Shown one piece after another: positions 1-7,767 of a stretch of DNA of 35,720 nt. Source of the DNA: Bacteroidota bacterium (lineage in GTDB: Bacteria > Bacteroidota > Bacteroidia > Sphingobacteriales > Sphingobacteriaceae); contig JAJYRG010000021.1 of NCBI GenBank assembly GCA_021794195.1, positions 1 to 35,720 on the forward strand, given 5' to 3'. The notes beneath the pieces are model-generated. The model ran no database searches, was not told the origin of the DNA, and was given only the letters and a program-made list of their open reading frames with translations. Every line of letters starts with the position of its first letter. Position 1 is the first letter of the stretch. Both the position numbers and the translations under genes were made by a program.

Positions 1-5
1 TTAGA

Positions 6-1049
6 ATGAAAATTTCACCCTTTTTTGTAATTTTTTTCACCTTTTTCTTTGAGGTATTATGGGCGCAGGACTGGAAAGATTTAGCCCCTCCGGAGGCTGG
101 GGAAACCTGGATTAGACCTGTCGGAGGTGAACCTGCCCAACCTGTTTGGGGGCATGTAAATGGGATTCGCATCGCTTTAGCCCCTATGCCGGGGCCCCGC
201 GGTTTAATACGTATTTACACACCGTATTTAAGGCATGAGAAAGAGAAAGCAATGAATTTTTTTGCTTTTGAACCGATTGTTAAAGGGGAAGATAAAAGAG
301 GACTTTCCGAATTAGAAAAAAGTCAATTGGACGGTGTGCAAGGAAAAAGATTTTGGAGTTCAGATGATTCTTTGGCTTCTGAACCGAGAGAAGAAGTTTT
401 TCCAGCAAGAGGTATAATAAAAAGGGCTGGAGGAACGGAAACTTTAACTGTATTTATTTTTTCTGAGGAATTTGAAAATGGAGCGAAAGTATATACAAAA
501 ATCAAGTTTTATGCGCATAAACCTTATGAAATTGAAATAAGCACTTATGCGCTTGAAGATTCGAAAGAGCTTGATCAGTTCATCGTTACCGCCACAATGG
601 GTAATTATGCCCGTTTGCGGGATTTATTTTTAAAAAACGGTAAAATTTCTTCACTGGAGCTTTGGCCGGAGTATGTTGGGGATCATTTTACTGAGCATAA
701 AGTTTTTTCTAAGGAAGAATTTCTACAAAGCAATAAAAAGGGAGCTTTTTTTATAGCTGCGCCGGATGAACAAAAACCACAAAATGTTTCTTATGCAAAA
801 GGCACAGCAAAGAATTGGAAGTATTTTGGTAAAAAAGCTACGCAATATTGGTATACGGAAAACTTGCCGCCTTCTTTAAAAGGTGCAGTGAATGGGCGCT
901 TTAAGTATTGGGGAAGCAAAGCCCCCATACCAAAAGGCATCTCTTTCGAGAATTTTGAGCTACAGCAACCTTTTAAACAGGGTGCTAAATATGTGTTCGG
1001 TGTAAGTCCTTTAGATCCAGGCGATTTCATCTCTAAAAATATAAAGTAA
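6..1049 (+). CDS. Exported protein of unknown family, PUL1-linked
   Basis: The 347-residue product opens with a Lys and a long Phe-rich hydrophobic stretch ending in LWAQ near residue 21, a good signal peptide for periplasmic or surface export. There is no lipobox Cys. The mature part is soluble and mixed alpha/beta, with a Pro/Gly-rich conserved-looking block around residues 45-75 (PVWGHVNGIRIAL, then PRGLIRIYTPYL) and another near 80-92 (NFFAFEPIVKGED). I have a memory of similar proteins beside glycosidase genes in Bacteroidota but cannot name a family or a reaction. It lies 159 bases upstream of susC on the same strand, so it is probably part of PUL1. The start cannot be tested further because only five bases precede it. 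It could be a non-catalytic glycan-binding protein or an uncharacterised enzyme. Confidence 0.7.
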   Translation: MKISPFFVIFFTFFFEVLWAQDWKDLAPPEAGETWIRPVGGEPAQPVWGHVNGIRIALAPMPGPRGLIRIYTPYLRHEKEKAMNFFAFEPIVKGEDKRGLSELEKSQLDGVQGKRFWSSDDSLASEPREEVFPARGIIKRAGGTETLTVFIFSEEFENGAKVYTKIKFYAHKPYEIEISTYALEDSKELDQFIVTATMGNYARLRDLFLKNGKISSLELWPEYVGDHFTEHKVFSKEEFLQSNKKGAFFIAAPDEQKPQNVSYAKGTAKNWKYFGKKATQYWYTENLPPSLKGAVNGRFKYWGSKAPIPKGISFENFELQQPFKQGAKYVFGVSPLDPGDFISKNIK

Positions 1050-1150
1050 AGTAAATAATCATTTAGATTTTTTGCTCCGACAACAGAGGATACGTCTTTG
1101 TCAAACGTATTATATAAAGAAAGGGCAAAAGATCTATTTTATTACCTTTT

Positions 1151-1168
1151 AGCTTAATCGATTAAGCT
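1151..1168. promoter_or_regulatory. 18-bp perfect palindrome, candidate LacI-family operator of PUL1
   Basis: AGCTTAATCGATTAAGCT reads the same on both strands over all 18 bases. Its centre AATCGATT fits the AAnCGnTT core typical of LacI/GalR-family operators. It ends 40 bases before the chosen susC start. Directly after it lie a second, 10-bp palindrome, TTGTTAACAA (1173-1182), and a one-mismatch -7 box TTTATTTG (1168-1175). A repressor here would sit between the -33 and -7 positions. The palindrome is seen; the regulator and its family are inferred, and no regulator gene lies in the window. Confidence 0.5.
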
Positions 1169-1208
1169 TTATTTGTTAACAAGTTATAAATTTAATCATT
1201 GTGGTTCT

Positions 1209-4200
1209 ATGAAATATCTTTTTTTTGCGATTAAAAACCTCCTAATAGCAAGTTTATTATTAAATGCAGTTAACTTTTTAAGTTATGCAAAGCCTATTAA
1301 TATTCCTGATCAAGGGAAGGTAGTAAAGGGGACTGTTTTTGAAGAAGATACGAATAATCCTTTGGCCGGGGCATCCGTGCAAGTTAAAGGAAGTACGCAA
1401 GGAACTTATACAAATGAAAATGGAGAATTTGAGATTACTGTTTCTTCAGACAACGATATCCTTGTTTTCTCTTATACGGGCAAACAAACTGAAGAACGTA
1501 CAATTAAAGGTTTAGCTGTGTTAAATGTAATTTTAAAAAGCGGAGAAAACACCATGTTGGAGGAAGTGTATGTCGGTTATATGATGCAGCAAAAACAAGA
1601 CATTACCGGTTCTATTGCTATGGCATCAGATCAGGATATTAAAAAAAATCCAGCGGCTAATGCGATGAAGTCTTTGCAAGGGAAGTTGTCCGGTGTGCAT
1701 ATTACGACCAATGGAGGAGATCCTTCTGAAAGTGTGAACGTACAAATCAGGGGGCTTTCTTCTTTATCTGGTGGAGTTAAGCCTTTGATCGTTTTGGACG
1801 GCGTACCCATTGAAAATTTGAATTTACGTGATATTAATTCGGGAGATATTGAATCCATTCAGGTTTTAAAAGATGCAGCATCTGCGAGTATATATGGAGC
1901 CCGTGCTTCTGGAGGGGTCATCCTGATCCAAACTAAAAAAGGAAAGGTTGGCCAGACAAAAGTCGAATACAGAGGTAGTGTAGCTGTAAGTACAATTAAA
2001 GATAAGCCTAAACTTATGAATGCGGAGCAATATGGAATAGCTACTTTCCGAGCTTATGCATACGACGAAGAAGTATATGGCACTCCCATGTCTTTGCCGG
2101 ATACATACGACTTTACCTGGCATAGGGCGGATAACAATAGGCCTATATTAGACGGGGTGAAGCCAGCTGAATGGCTTAATGCAGGGAAAACAGTGAAAGG
2201 TACAGACACCGATTGGTTAGATGAGATTCTGCGAACAGCAATGATGAATGAGCATCAATTGTCCATATCGAATGGAACAGAGAAGTCGAAGAGCCTTTTT
2301 TCACTGGGGTTTTATGATAATAACGGGACACAGATCCATACATTTTTTAAAAGGTATTCGATACGTGCCAATACCGAATACAATCTATTGAACGATCGTT
2401 TGAAAATAGGTGAGAATATGGCACTTTCTTACTTACAATATAAAGGGGGAAATGAAATGAGGTGGGCATTAATCAATCCTCCCGCCGTCCCTATATATGA
2501 TATTCATGGAGGTTGGGCCGGAGCTGCTGGTTTTGATGATTTTACCAACCCTGTACGGGTATTGACGGATGGGAAAGATAATGTCAGTAATTATGTCAAA
2601 ATAATGGGTAATATATATATAGATTTAAATATCTGGAAAGGACTTTCAGCTCGAAGCCAGTTTGGAGTCGATTATGGAAATGCATATAACCGCACGATAG
2701 ATAAAGAATGGTCGGAAACCGGGGGCCGGAACAGCGATGGTGAAAATTATGTAGGAAACAGTCAGTCACACCCTTTGAATTATGTTTGGACGAATACTTT
2801 GTCTTATGGTTTTGCCCAAAATAAGCATGATATTAATGCAGTAGCAGGAGCTGAGTATACGCGGTATGTCCAGGAAGGATTTTCTGCGCGAAGAGAAGGA
2901 CTTTATTTAGAAGATCGTGATTTTGCACATTTAGGAGTAGCTACAGGAAAGAAATACTCTTTAGGAAGCTCGGCAGATGAGTATATATATCTCTCTTTAT
3001 TTGGAAAAGTGAATTATGCTTACGATCAAAAATATTTGTTTTCTGCTACCTTACGGCGGGATGGGTCTTCGCTTTTCGGAGAAAACAATAGATTTGGATT
3101 TTTCCCGGCTTTCACTGCAGGGTGGAGACTGAACAATGAACCTTTTATGAAGAATTATGAGTCTATATCTGAACTTAAATTACGGGTTGGATGGGGAGCC
3201 AATGGAAGTGTACAAGGCTTGCCCCGGGGTTATACAACGACTCCTTTTACTACAGATTATCAGGCTACTTCTTATCCTATAGAGGGAAATGAAACAGGAC
3301 AGTTATACTCGGGCTATAGAAGAACTTGGTTAGGAAATCCGGAGCTTAAATGGGAAACGACTACACAAACGGATATTGCCTTGGATTTCGGCTTTTTAAA
3401 CCACAGAATAAATGGCTCATTAGGCTATTATTATAAAAAAACAAAAGATATACTTGTTCAAACTCCTTATATCGCTGCTATGGGTGAGGGTGGAGAGCCG
3501 TGGATCAACGGAGCAGATATGAATAATCGAGGGATTGAATTTGATATTGGCTATAGTAGCCCTCAAAATGACGGTTTTACATATTCTATTTCCGCTAATA
3601 TCGGCACATATAAAACAAAGATTGTTAACCTTCCTGAAAATGTTATTAACAAATATCCGGGGGATGGGGTAAATGACCTTGTAGTAGGTAAAACGCCAAA
3701 CATTTTGTATGGTTTGGTAGCCGATGGTATTTTCAAAACTCAGGAAGAAGTCGATAATCATGCGGAGCAATCCGGAAAAGCAGTTGGGCGTATTCGGTAC
3801 AAAGATCTGGATGGAAATGGTATTGTAGAGGAAGAGTATGATAGAACATACATCGGGATCACCGATCCGGATTTTTTTGGAGGGATTACTTTTGATTTCG
3901 GTTTCAAGAACTTTGATTTAAATATATTTTTCCAAGGAGTATTTGGAAATAAAGTCGAAAACAGCTGGAAATATGAATCTGATCTATGGAACATAAGTGT
4001 TCCAGCACATAAAAATCATACAACCAGAATGTTGGATGCATGGTCTTTTGATAATCCAGATTCAGATATTCCAGCCATTTCTAATTCTACGCAGAATGCA
4101 GAAGATCGTCTTTCCACTTTTTTTGTAGAAGATGGATCATACTTAAAGATGAGAAATATAGAAATCGGGTACACGCTTCCCAAAAACATATCAGCTAAAG

Positions 4201-4361
4201 CCATGATGGAACATCTCAGGGTATATTTGTCTGCCCGGAATGTTTTCACACTCAAAAAGAACTGGGGAAAAGATAGGTATACAAGCTTTGATCCTGAAAT
4301 GCCCGGTTACGGATATTTAACACCGTTTTTATTCACCTTTGGTCTCAATGTAACGTTTTAA
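1209..4361 (+). CDS. SusC-like TonB-dependent outer-membrane glycan transporter (PUL1)
   Basis: This is a SusC/RagA-family porin of 1050 residues that would import oligosaccharides across the outer membrane with TonB energy. After the signal peptide (residues 1-28, ending YAKP) comes a carboxypeptidase-regulatory-like beta domain (about 37-115, VKGTVFEEDTNNPLAGASV), then the plug domain with the SusC signature VLDGVP and VLKDAASASIYGARASGG near residues 200-240, then a long beta-barrel ending in Phe. There is no STN domain, so it should not signal to a FecR protein. The TonB-box region reads LEEVYVGYMMQQKQ instead of the usual VVVGYGTQ, which is unusual. The reading frame is open from a TTG at 1173, but the ATG at 1209 is preferred because the signal peptide begins there. 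SusD follows after 10 bases. Confidence 0.95.
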   Translation: MKYLFFAIKNLLIASLLLNAVNFLSYAKPINIPDQGKVVKGTVFEEDTNNPLAGASVQVKGSTQGTYTNENGEFEITVSSDNDILVFSYTGKQTEERTIKGLAVLNVILKSGENTMLEEVYVGYMMQQKQDITGSIAMASDQDIKKNPAANAMKSLQGKLSGVHITTNGGDPSESVNVQIRGLSSLSGGVKPLIVLDGVPIENLNLRDINSGDIESIQVLKDAASASIYGARASGGVILIQTKKGKVGQTKVEYRGSVAVSTIKDKPKLMNAEQYGIATFRAYAYDEEVYGTPMSLPDTYDFTWHRADNNRPILDGVKPAEWLNAGKTVKGTDTDWLDEILRTAMMNEHQLSISNGTEKSKSLFSLGFYDNNGTQIHTFFKRYSIRANTEYNLLNDRLKIGENMALSYLQYKGGNEMRWALINPPAVPIYDIHGGWAGAAGFDDFTNPVRVLTDGKDNVSNYVKIMGNIYIDLNIWKGLSARSQFGVDYGNAYNRTIDKEWSETGGRNSDGENYVGNSQSHPLNYVWTNTLSYGFAQNKHDINAVAGAEYTRYVQEGFSARREGLYLEDRDFAHLGVATGKKYSLGSSADEYIYLSLFGKVNYAYDQKYLFSATLRRDGSSLFGENNRFGFFPAFTAGWRLNNEPFMKNYESISELKLRVGWGANGSVQGLPRGYTTTPFTTDYQATSYPIEGNETGQLYSGYRRTWLGNPELKWETTTQTDIALDFGFLNHRINGSLGYYYKKTKDILVQTPYIAAMGEGGEPWINGADMNNRGIEFDIGYSSPQNDGFTYSISANIGTYKTKIVNLPENVINKYPGDGVNDLVVGKTPNILYGLVADGIFKTQEEVDNHAEQSGKAVGRIRYKDLDGNGIVEEEYDRTYIGITDPDFFGGITFDFGFKNFDLNIFFQGVFGNKVENSWKYESDLWNISVPAHKNHTTRMLDAWSFDNPDSDIPAISNSTQNAEDRLSTFFVEDGSYLKMRNIEIGYTLPKNISAKAMMEHLRVYLSARNVFTLKKNWGKDRYTSFDPEMPGYGYLTPFLFTFGLNVTF

Positions 4362-4371
4362 AAAGAGTATT

Positions 4372-6129
4372 ATGAAAAGATTTATAGTTAAGATATTATT
4401 ATTGTTTCCTGTATTTGCCATTGTCAGTTGTGTTGACTCTCTAAATATTGCACCAAAACAGGTATTAGATGAATCTTTATTGACAAAGCCCGAAGATATG
4501 GAAGGTTTTGTAACAGCGGCCTATGCGAAAATGACCGATATTCCGTCTTTTGACTCTCCCTATTCCCCGTGGTGGTCAGGTTCATTACGATCAGATGACT
4601 CCTACAAAGGAGGAGGAGGCACATGGGACGGAGATGGCTGGCATGACATGGAAGTCTTTGTAAATGTTAACCCGAATGGGTGGCCTTTGGATGCCCCATG
4701 GTATCAGGCATATCAAGTGATACAAAGATGCAATACCGCCATACAAAAACTACAGGATATTACCGAAGAGGAGTTTCCGATGAAGGATGCGCGGCTTGGT
4801 GAGGTATTATTTATACGTACTTTTACTCATTTTCGCTTGAAACAATTTTTCAAATATGTGCCCTATATCGATGAAGAGGTAATCGGTACTTCTGCTGATT
4901 TTGAAGCTATTCCTAATCGTATACAAGAAGAGCCAGATGATCAATATCTTTGGGAAAGAATAGTAACAGACTTTAAGAAAGCAGAAAACCTACTGCCGGA
5001 CATACAATCTGAAAAGGGCCGGATAGATAAGAATGCAGCTACAGCTATGATTGCCAACACGCTCATGTATATGGCGTATGAGCAAGATGAAAGGCATAGT
5101 GTGGTAAACTTGGATAAGGCGAAACTGACTGAAGCTTTAGAATATTTAAATAAATTAACGGATCAGGAAAATGATAAGCTCGGCTTACAGAAGGATTTCG
5201 CAGAAAACTTTGACTTAGCTTTCGATAATCAAACAAAAGAATCAATTTGGGAAATTCAATACTCTATTGATGATGGAAGTTCGACAGGAGGAAAAATTAA
5301 TAGGGGAGAAGGGCTCAATCATCCGTTTGAATGGGAAGGTTTTCAATGCTGTGGATTTCACCACATAAGTTATTCAATGGGAAATGCCTTCAAAACTGAT
5401 GCAGACGGCCTGCCTCTTTTTGATACTTACAATGAAAGCAGTTATATGGACGATGAAGAAGCATTTCTCAAAAATAATACTTTTGACCCCCGTTTTAGCC
5501 ATACTATTGCGGTGCCTGGGCTTCCGTGGAAATATGATCCCGAATTGATATTTGAAAAAAAAGGAGTCCGCAACGCAGCTGAGTACGGATATTTTAAATC
5601 CATTAAAGAATTGCCGGAACCGGATTGCAATTGTTTGCTTTATGATGGGTGGCAATTTAATTCAATGAACAAAAAGATGATCAGATATGATGAGGTGTTA
5701 TTATGGAAAGCAGAGGTTCTTATCCAACTTGATAGATGGGACGAATCTTTACCCTTAATAAATCAGGTAAGAGAGAGAGCGGCGAATAGTACGGACCGTT
5801 TAGTTTTTCAAGATGGGAGCCCCACTTTAAATTATCATGTCGAGCGCTATAAGCCAGGTGAAAATTGTATTTGGGATAAAGAGTTTGCCTGGAAAGCTCT
5901 GCAATGGGAAATGCGCTTGGAAATGGCGGGAGAGGGGCGGCGTTTTTTTGATTTACAGCGATGGGGAACCTTAGATAAAACTATGAATGAGTATTTCGAG
6001 ACAGAAAAAAGCAGATTTTCATGGATGGCTCCGGCTCGGTTTACGTCTGGACGAGATGAATATCTCCCTATTCCACAACCCCAAATTAATTGGGCTAAAG
6101 GGAATTATTTACAAAACAGAGGTTATTAA
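4372..6129 (+). CDS. SusD/RagB-family glycan-binding lipoprotein (PUL1)
   Basis: SusD proteins form the lid of the SusC porin and bind glycans at the cell surface. This 585-residue protein starts with a lipoprotein signal peptide, with the lipid-modified Cys at about residue 20 (AIVSCVDS). Acidic and Asp/Ser residues after the Cys are compatible with surface export. Recognisable SusD features include the N-terminal helix with QRCNTAIQKL (about 117-126), the TPR region with a LLWKAEVLIQL helix, QVRERA, and the C-terminal block RLEMAGEGRRFFDLQRWG followed by YLPIPQPQI. Length is at the upper side of the family range. It lies 10 bases after susC and is certainly co-transcribed and assembled with it. 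The glycan bound cannot be read from the sequence. Confidence 0.95.
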   Translation: MKRFIVKILLLFPVFAIVSCVDSLNIAPKQVLDESLLTKPEDMEGFVTAAYAKMTDIPSFDSPYSPWWSGSLRSDDSYKGGGGTWDGDGWHDMEVFVNVNPNGWPLDAPWYQAYQVIQRCNTAIQKLQDITEEEFPMKDARLGEVLFIRTFTHFRLKQFFKYVPYIDEEVIGTSADFEAIPNRIQEEPDDQYLWERIVTDFKKAENLLPDIQSEKGRIDKNAATAMIANTLMYMAYEQDERHSVVNLDKAKLTEALEYLNKLTDQENDKLGLQKDFAENFDLAFDNQTKESIWEIQYSIDDGSSTGGKINRGEGLNHPFEWEGFQCCGFHHISYSMGNAFKTDADGLPLFDTYNESSYMDDEEAFLKNNTFDPRFSHTIAVPGLPWKYDPELIFEKKGVRNAAEYGYFKSIKELPEPDCNCLLYDGWQFNSMNKKMIRYDEVLLWKAEVLIQLDRWDESLPLINQVRERAANSTDRLVFQDGSPTLNYHVERYKPGENCIWDKEFAWKALQWEMRLEMAGEGRRFFDLQRWGTLDKTMNEYFETEKSRFSWMAPARFTSGRDEYLPIPQPQINWAKGNYLQNRGY

Positions 6130-6144
6130 GAATAATTGTGCAAT

Positions 6145-6555
6145 ATGAAACAGGTGATCAATCTTTTACTGGTAGTATCCACTATCTTTTTATTCAATAA
6201 TTGTTATGACAGAGGAATCATCGATTCTAAAGACTTTAATCATTTCTTGCCTAAAGTAAATGATCTGGATTATACTTCGCAAGGTAAAGTTATAACGCTG
6301 ACTTGGAAGAAGCCGGGTAAGATTCCTTCTGACTTTAAGAAGCCCTTGGAAATAAATATCCAAAAAATAGAAGATAATGTTTATAAGGATAATATTACGC
6401 TCACAGACGATATAACTTCATATGACATTTCGGTGGATATAGATAAGTCTTGTAGGTTTGTAGTTAAATTAAAAGGTTATCTTATTGATGAACTGGTAGA
6501 GCAAGGTAAACCAGAAAGAGTGTATTCTGAAGGAGCCATTATCGAAATCCGGTAA
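6145..6555 (+). CDS. Small PUL1 lipoprotein, DUF4945-like
   Basis: The product has 136 residues and a lipoprotein signal with FLFNNC (Cys at about residue 21). The rest reads as one small beta-sandwich with alternating hydrophobic strands (VITLTWKKPG, LEINIQKI, SYDISVDI, RFVVKLKGYL) like a fibronectin-type fold. Size, position directly after susD and lipoprotein nature match the DUF4945 proteins of Bacteroides PULs, but that family match is from memory and not tested. It is probably an accessory surface protein of the SusCD complex. The frame extends back to a TTG at 6136, but the ATG at 6145, 15 bases after susD, gives a clean signal peptide. Confidence 0.75.
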   Translation: MKQVINLLLVVSTIFLFNNCYDRGIIDSKDFNHFLPKVNDLDYTSQGKVITLTWKKPGKIPSDFKKPLEINIQKIEDNVYKDNITLTDDITSYDISVDIDKSCRFVVKLKGYLIDELVEQGKPERVYSEGAIIEIR

Positions 6556-6581
6556 AAATAATATGCAGCAGTGTAAAAGTA

Positions 6582-6704
6582 TTAAGAACCTACTTATATA
6601 GGTGTGGAGAATCTTCTTTTGACAAATACTTTTCTGTACAAACAGCCGTATTAATGTAAAATAAGTAAGTTTGTGTACAGACATATAAGAGATATGGTTC
6701 TTAA
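6582..6704 (+). other. Nested inverted-repeat element, candidate structured RNA
   Basis: Three pairs of complementary arms are nested inside one another in the 249-base gap between the small lipoprotein gene and the GH43 gene. The outer pair is TTAAGAACC (6582-6590) with GGTTCTTAA (6696-6704), 9 bp perfect. The middle pair is CTTATAT (6593-6599) with ATATAAG (6683-6689), 7 bp perfect. The inner pair is CTGTACAAAC (6634-6643) with GTTT and GTACAG (6669-6672, 6675-6680), 10 bp with a 2-nt bulge. No U-run follows, so it is not an intrinsic terminator. It could be a processing or stability element setting the ratio of SusCD to enzyme mRNA, a leader, or a small RNA. Confidence 0.45.
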
Positions 6705-6757
6705 AGAGAGACTGTAGGAATAAAATTGATTATTCTGATGAACTAAACTTCAAATAT

Positions 6758-6765
6758 TAATTTTG
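6758..6765 (+). promoter_or_regulatory. Possible -7 promoter box for the GH43 operon
   Basis: TAATTTTG matches the Bacteroidota -7 consensus TAnnTTTG and ends 39 bases before the GH43 start. No TTTG element is seen at the expected spacing upstream. A second match, TAAGTTTG, lies at 6666-6673 inside the inverted-repeat element. In AT-rich spacer DNA such boxes arise by chance, so confidence is low. Confidence 0.3.
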
Positions 6766-6804
6766 AGAGGAAATAGAATAAAAGTTAAAACTTGATAAAA
6801 AATT

Positions 6805-7758
6805 ATGCGTAAAAAGACCTGTTTATATTATCTATTTAGTGTTTTCTTTTTGGCTTTCTTTTCGGGCAAAGCAAAATCAGACATTGCCTCTGAACCCCCC
6901 GTCCCATATGGCGATCCGTTTATTTTATTATATGAGGATACATATTATGCCTATGGTACGAACGCAGAAGATGGGATAGAGGTGTATACCTCGGATAATT
7001 TAGAATATTGGAAGAAAGAAAACGAGTTGGCTCTTAAAAGCACTGATTCATGGGGAGATCGTTGGTTTTGGGCACCAGAAGTCTATTATGTGGAAGATAA
7101 AGATATGTTTTATATGTATTATTCTGCTGATGAGCATATATGCGTAGCCACTTCAGATTCACCGTTTGGCCCTTTTAAACAAGAAAAAAAGCAGCCTATG
7201 CTGGAAGGAGAAAAATCCATTGACAATTCTTTATTTATAGATGAGGACGGCACACCTTATCTATACTTTGATAGATTTAACGATGGTCTGAACATCTGGG
7301 TGGCAGAATTGGAAGATGATTTACAGACTCTTAAACCGGAAACATTAAAAAAATGTATCCACGTATCACAAGAGTGGGAAGAAGTATGGCCACGGGTGAA
7401 TGAAGGCCCTTTTGTGATTAAACACGAAGGGGTTTATTATTTAACCTATTCTGCGAATAGTTATGAAAGTCCTTTTTATGGAATAGGCTTTGCGACTGCA
7501 GATTCTCCTACTGGTCCCTGGACAAAATATAAATCGAACCCAATTCTTCAGAAACCAAATGATTTAGTTGGGGTAGGGCATAATGCGATATTTAAAGATA
7601 AAAAAGGAAATCTTAAAATGGTTTTCCATGCGCATCATAATAAAGACAATATCCACCCCAGAGCCATGTATATTGCGGATATAGTTTTTACAGATGACGA
7701 AGTACCTGCTATGGAGGTTTTGTCGGATAGCATATTACAGGCAAAGATTGCACAATAA
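6805..7758 (+). CDS. Exported GH43-family glycoside hydrolase
   Basis: Family 43 enzymes are inverting five-bladed beta-propeller glycosidases, mostly alpha-L-arabinofuranosidases, endo-arabinanases, beta-xylosidases or galactan hydrolases. All three expected carboxylates are visible: general base Asp37 in PYGDPF, pKa-tuning Asp140 in SIDNSLF, and general acid Glu200 in VNEGPF. The blade motif WAPEVYYVEDKDMFYMYYS near residues 89-107 is also typical. A signal peptide covers about residues 1-25 and there is no lipobox, so it should be periplasmic or secreted. At 317 residues it is a single-domain member with no added beta-sandwich. It is followed after only 9 bases by the Asp-box glycosidase gene, so the two are co-expressed. 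The subfamily and exact substrate cannot be decided by eye. Confidence 0.92.
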   Translation: MRKKTCLYYLFSVFFLAFFSGKAKSDIASEPPVPYGDPFILLYEDTYYAYGTNAEDGIEVYTSDNLEYWKKENELALKSTDSWGDRWFWAPEVYYVEDKDMFYMYYSADEHICVATSDSPFGPFKQEKKQPMLEGEKSIDNSLFIDEDGTPYLYFDRFNDGLNIWVAELEDDLQTLKPETLKKCIHVSQEWEEVWPRVNEGPFVIKHEGVYYLTYSANSYESPFYGIGFATADSPTGPWTKYKSNPILQKPNDLVGVGHNAIFKDKKGNLKMVFHAHHNKDNIHPRAMYIADIVFTDDEVPAMEVLSDSILQAKIAQ

Positions 7759-7767
7759 TCTTTTGCT

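Noticed and set aside
1102..1109. Minus-strand -7 box upstream of the PUL1 susC, as a second antisense RNA
   Set aside because: TACGTTTG matches the consensus, but no minus-strand terminator lies to its left and a transcript would run into the 3' end of the preceding gene. It is probably chance.
1173..1208. TTG start for the PUL1 SusC
   Set aside because: The twelve extra residues precede a clean signal peptide and overlap palindromic promoter DNA.
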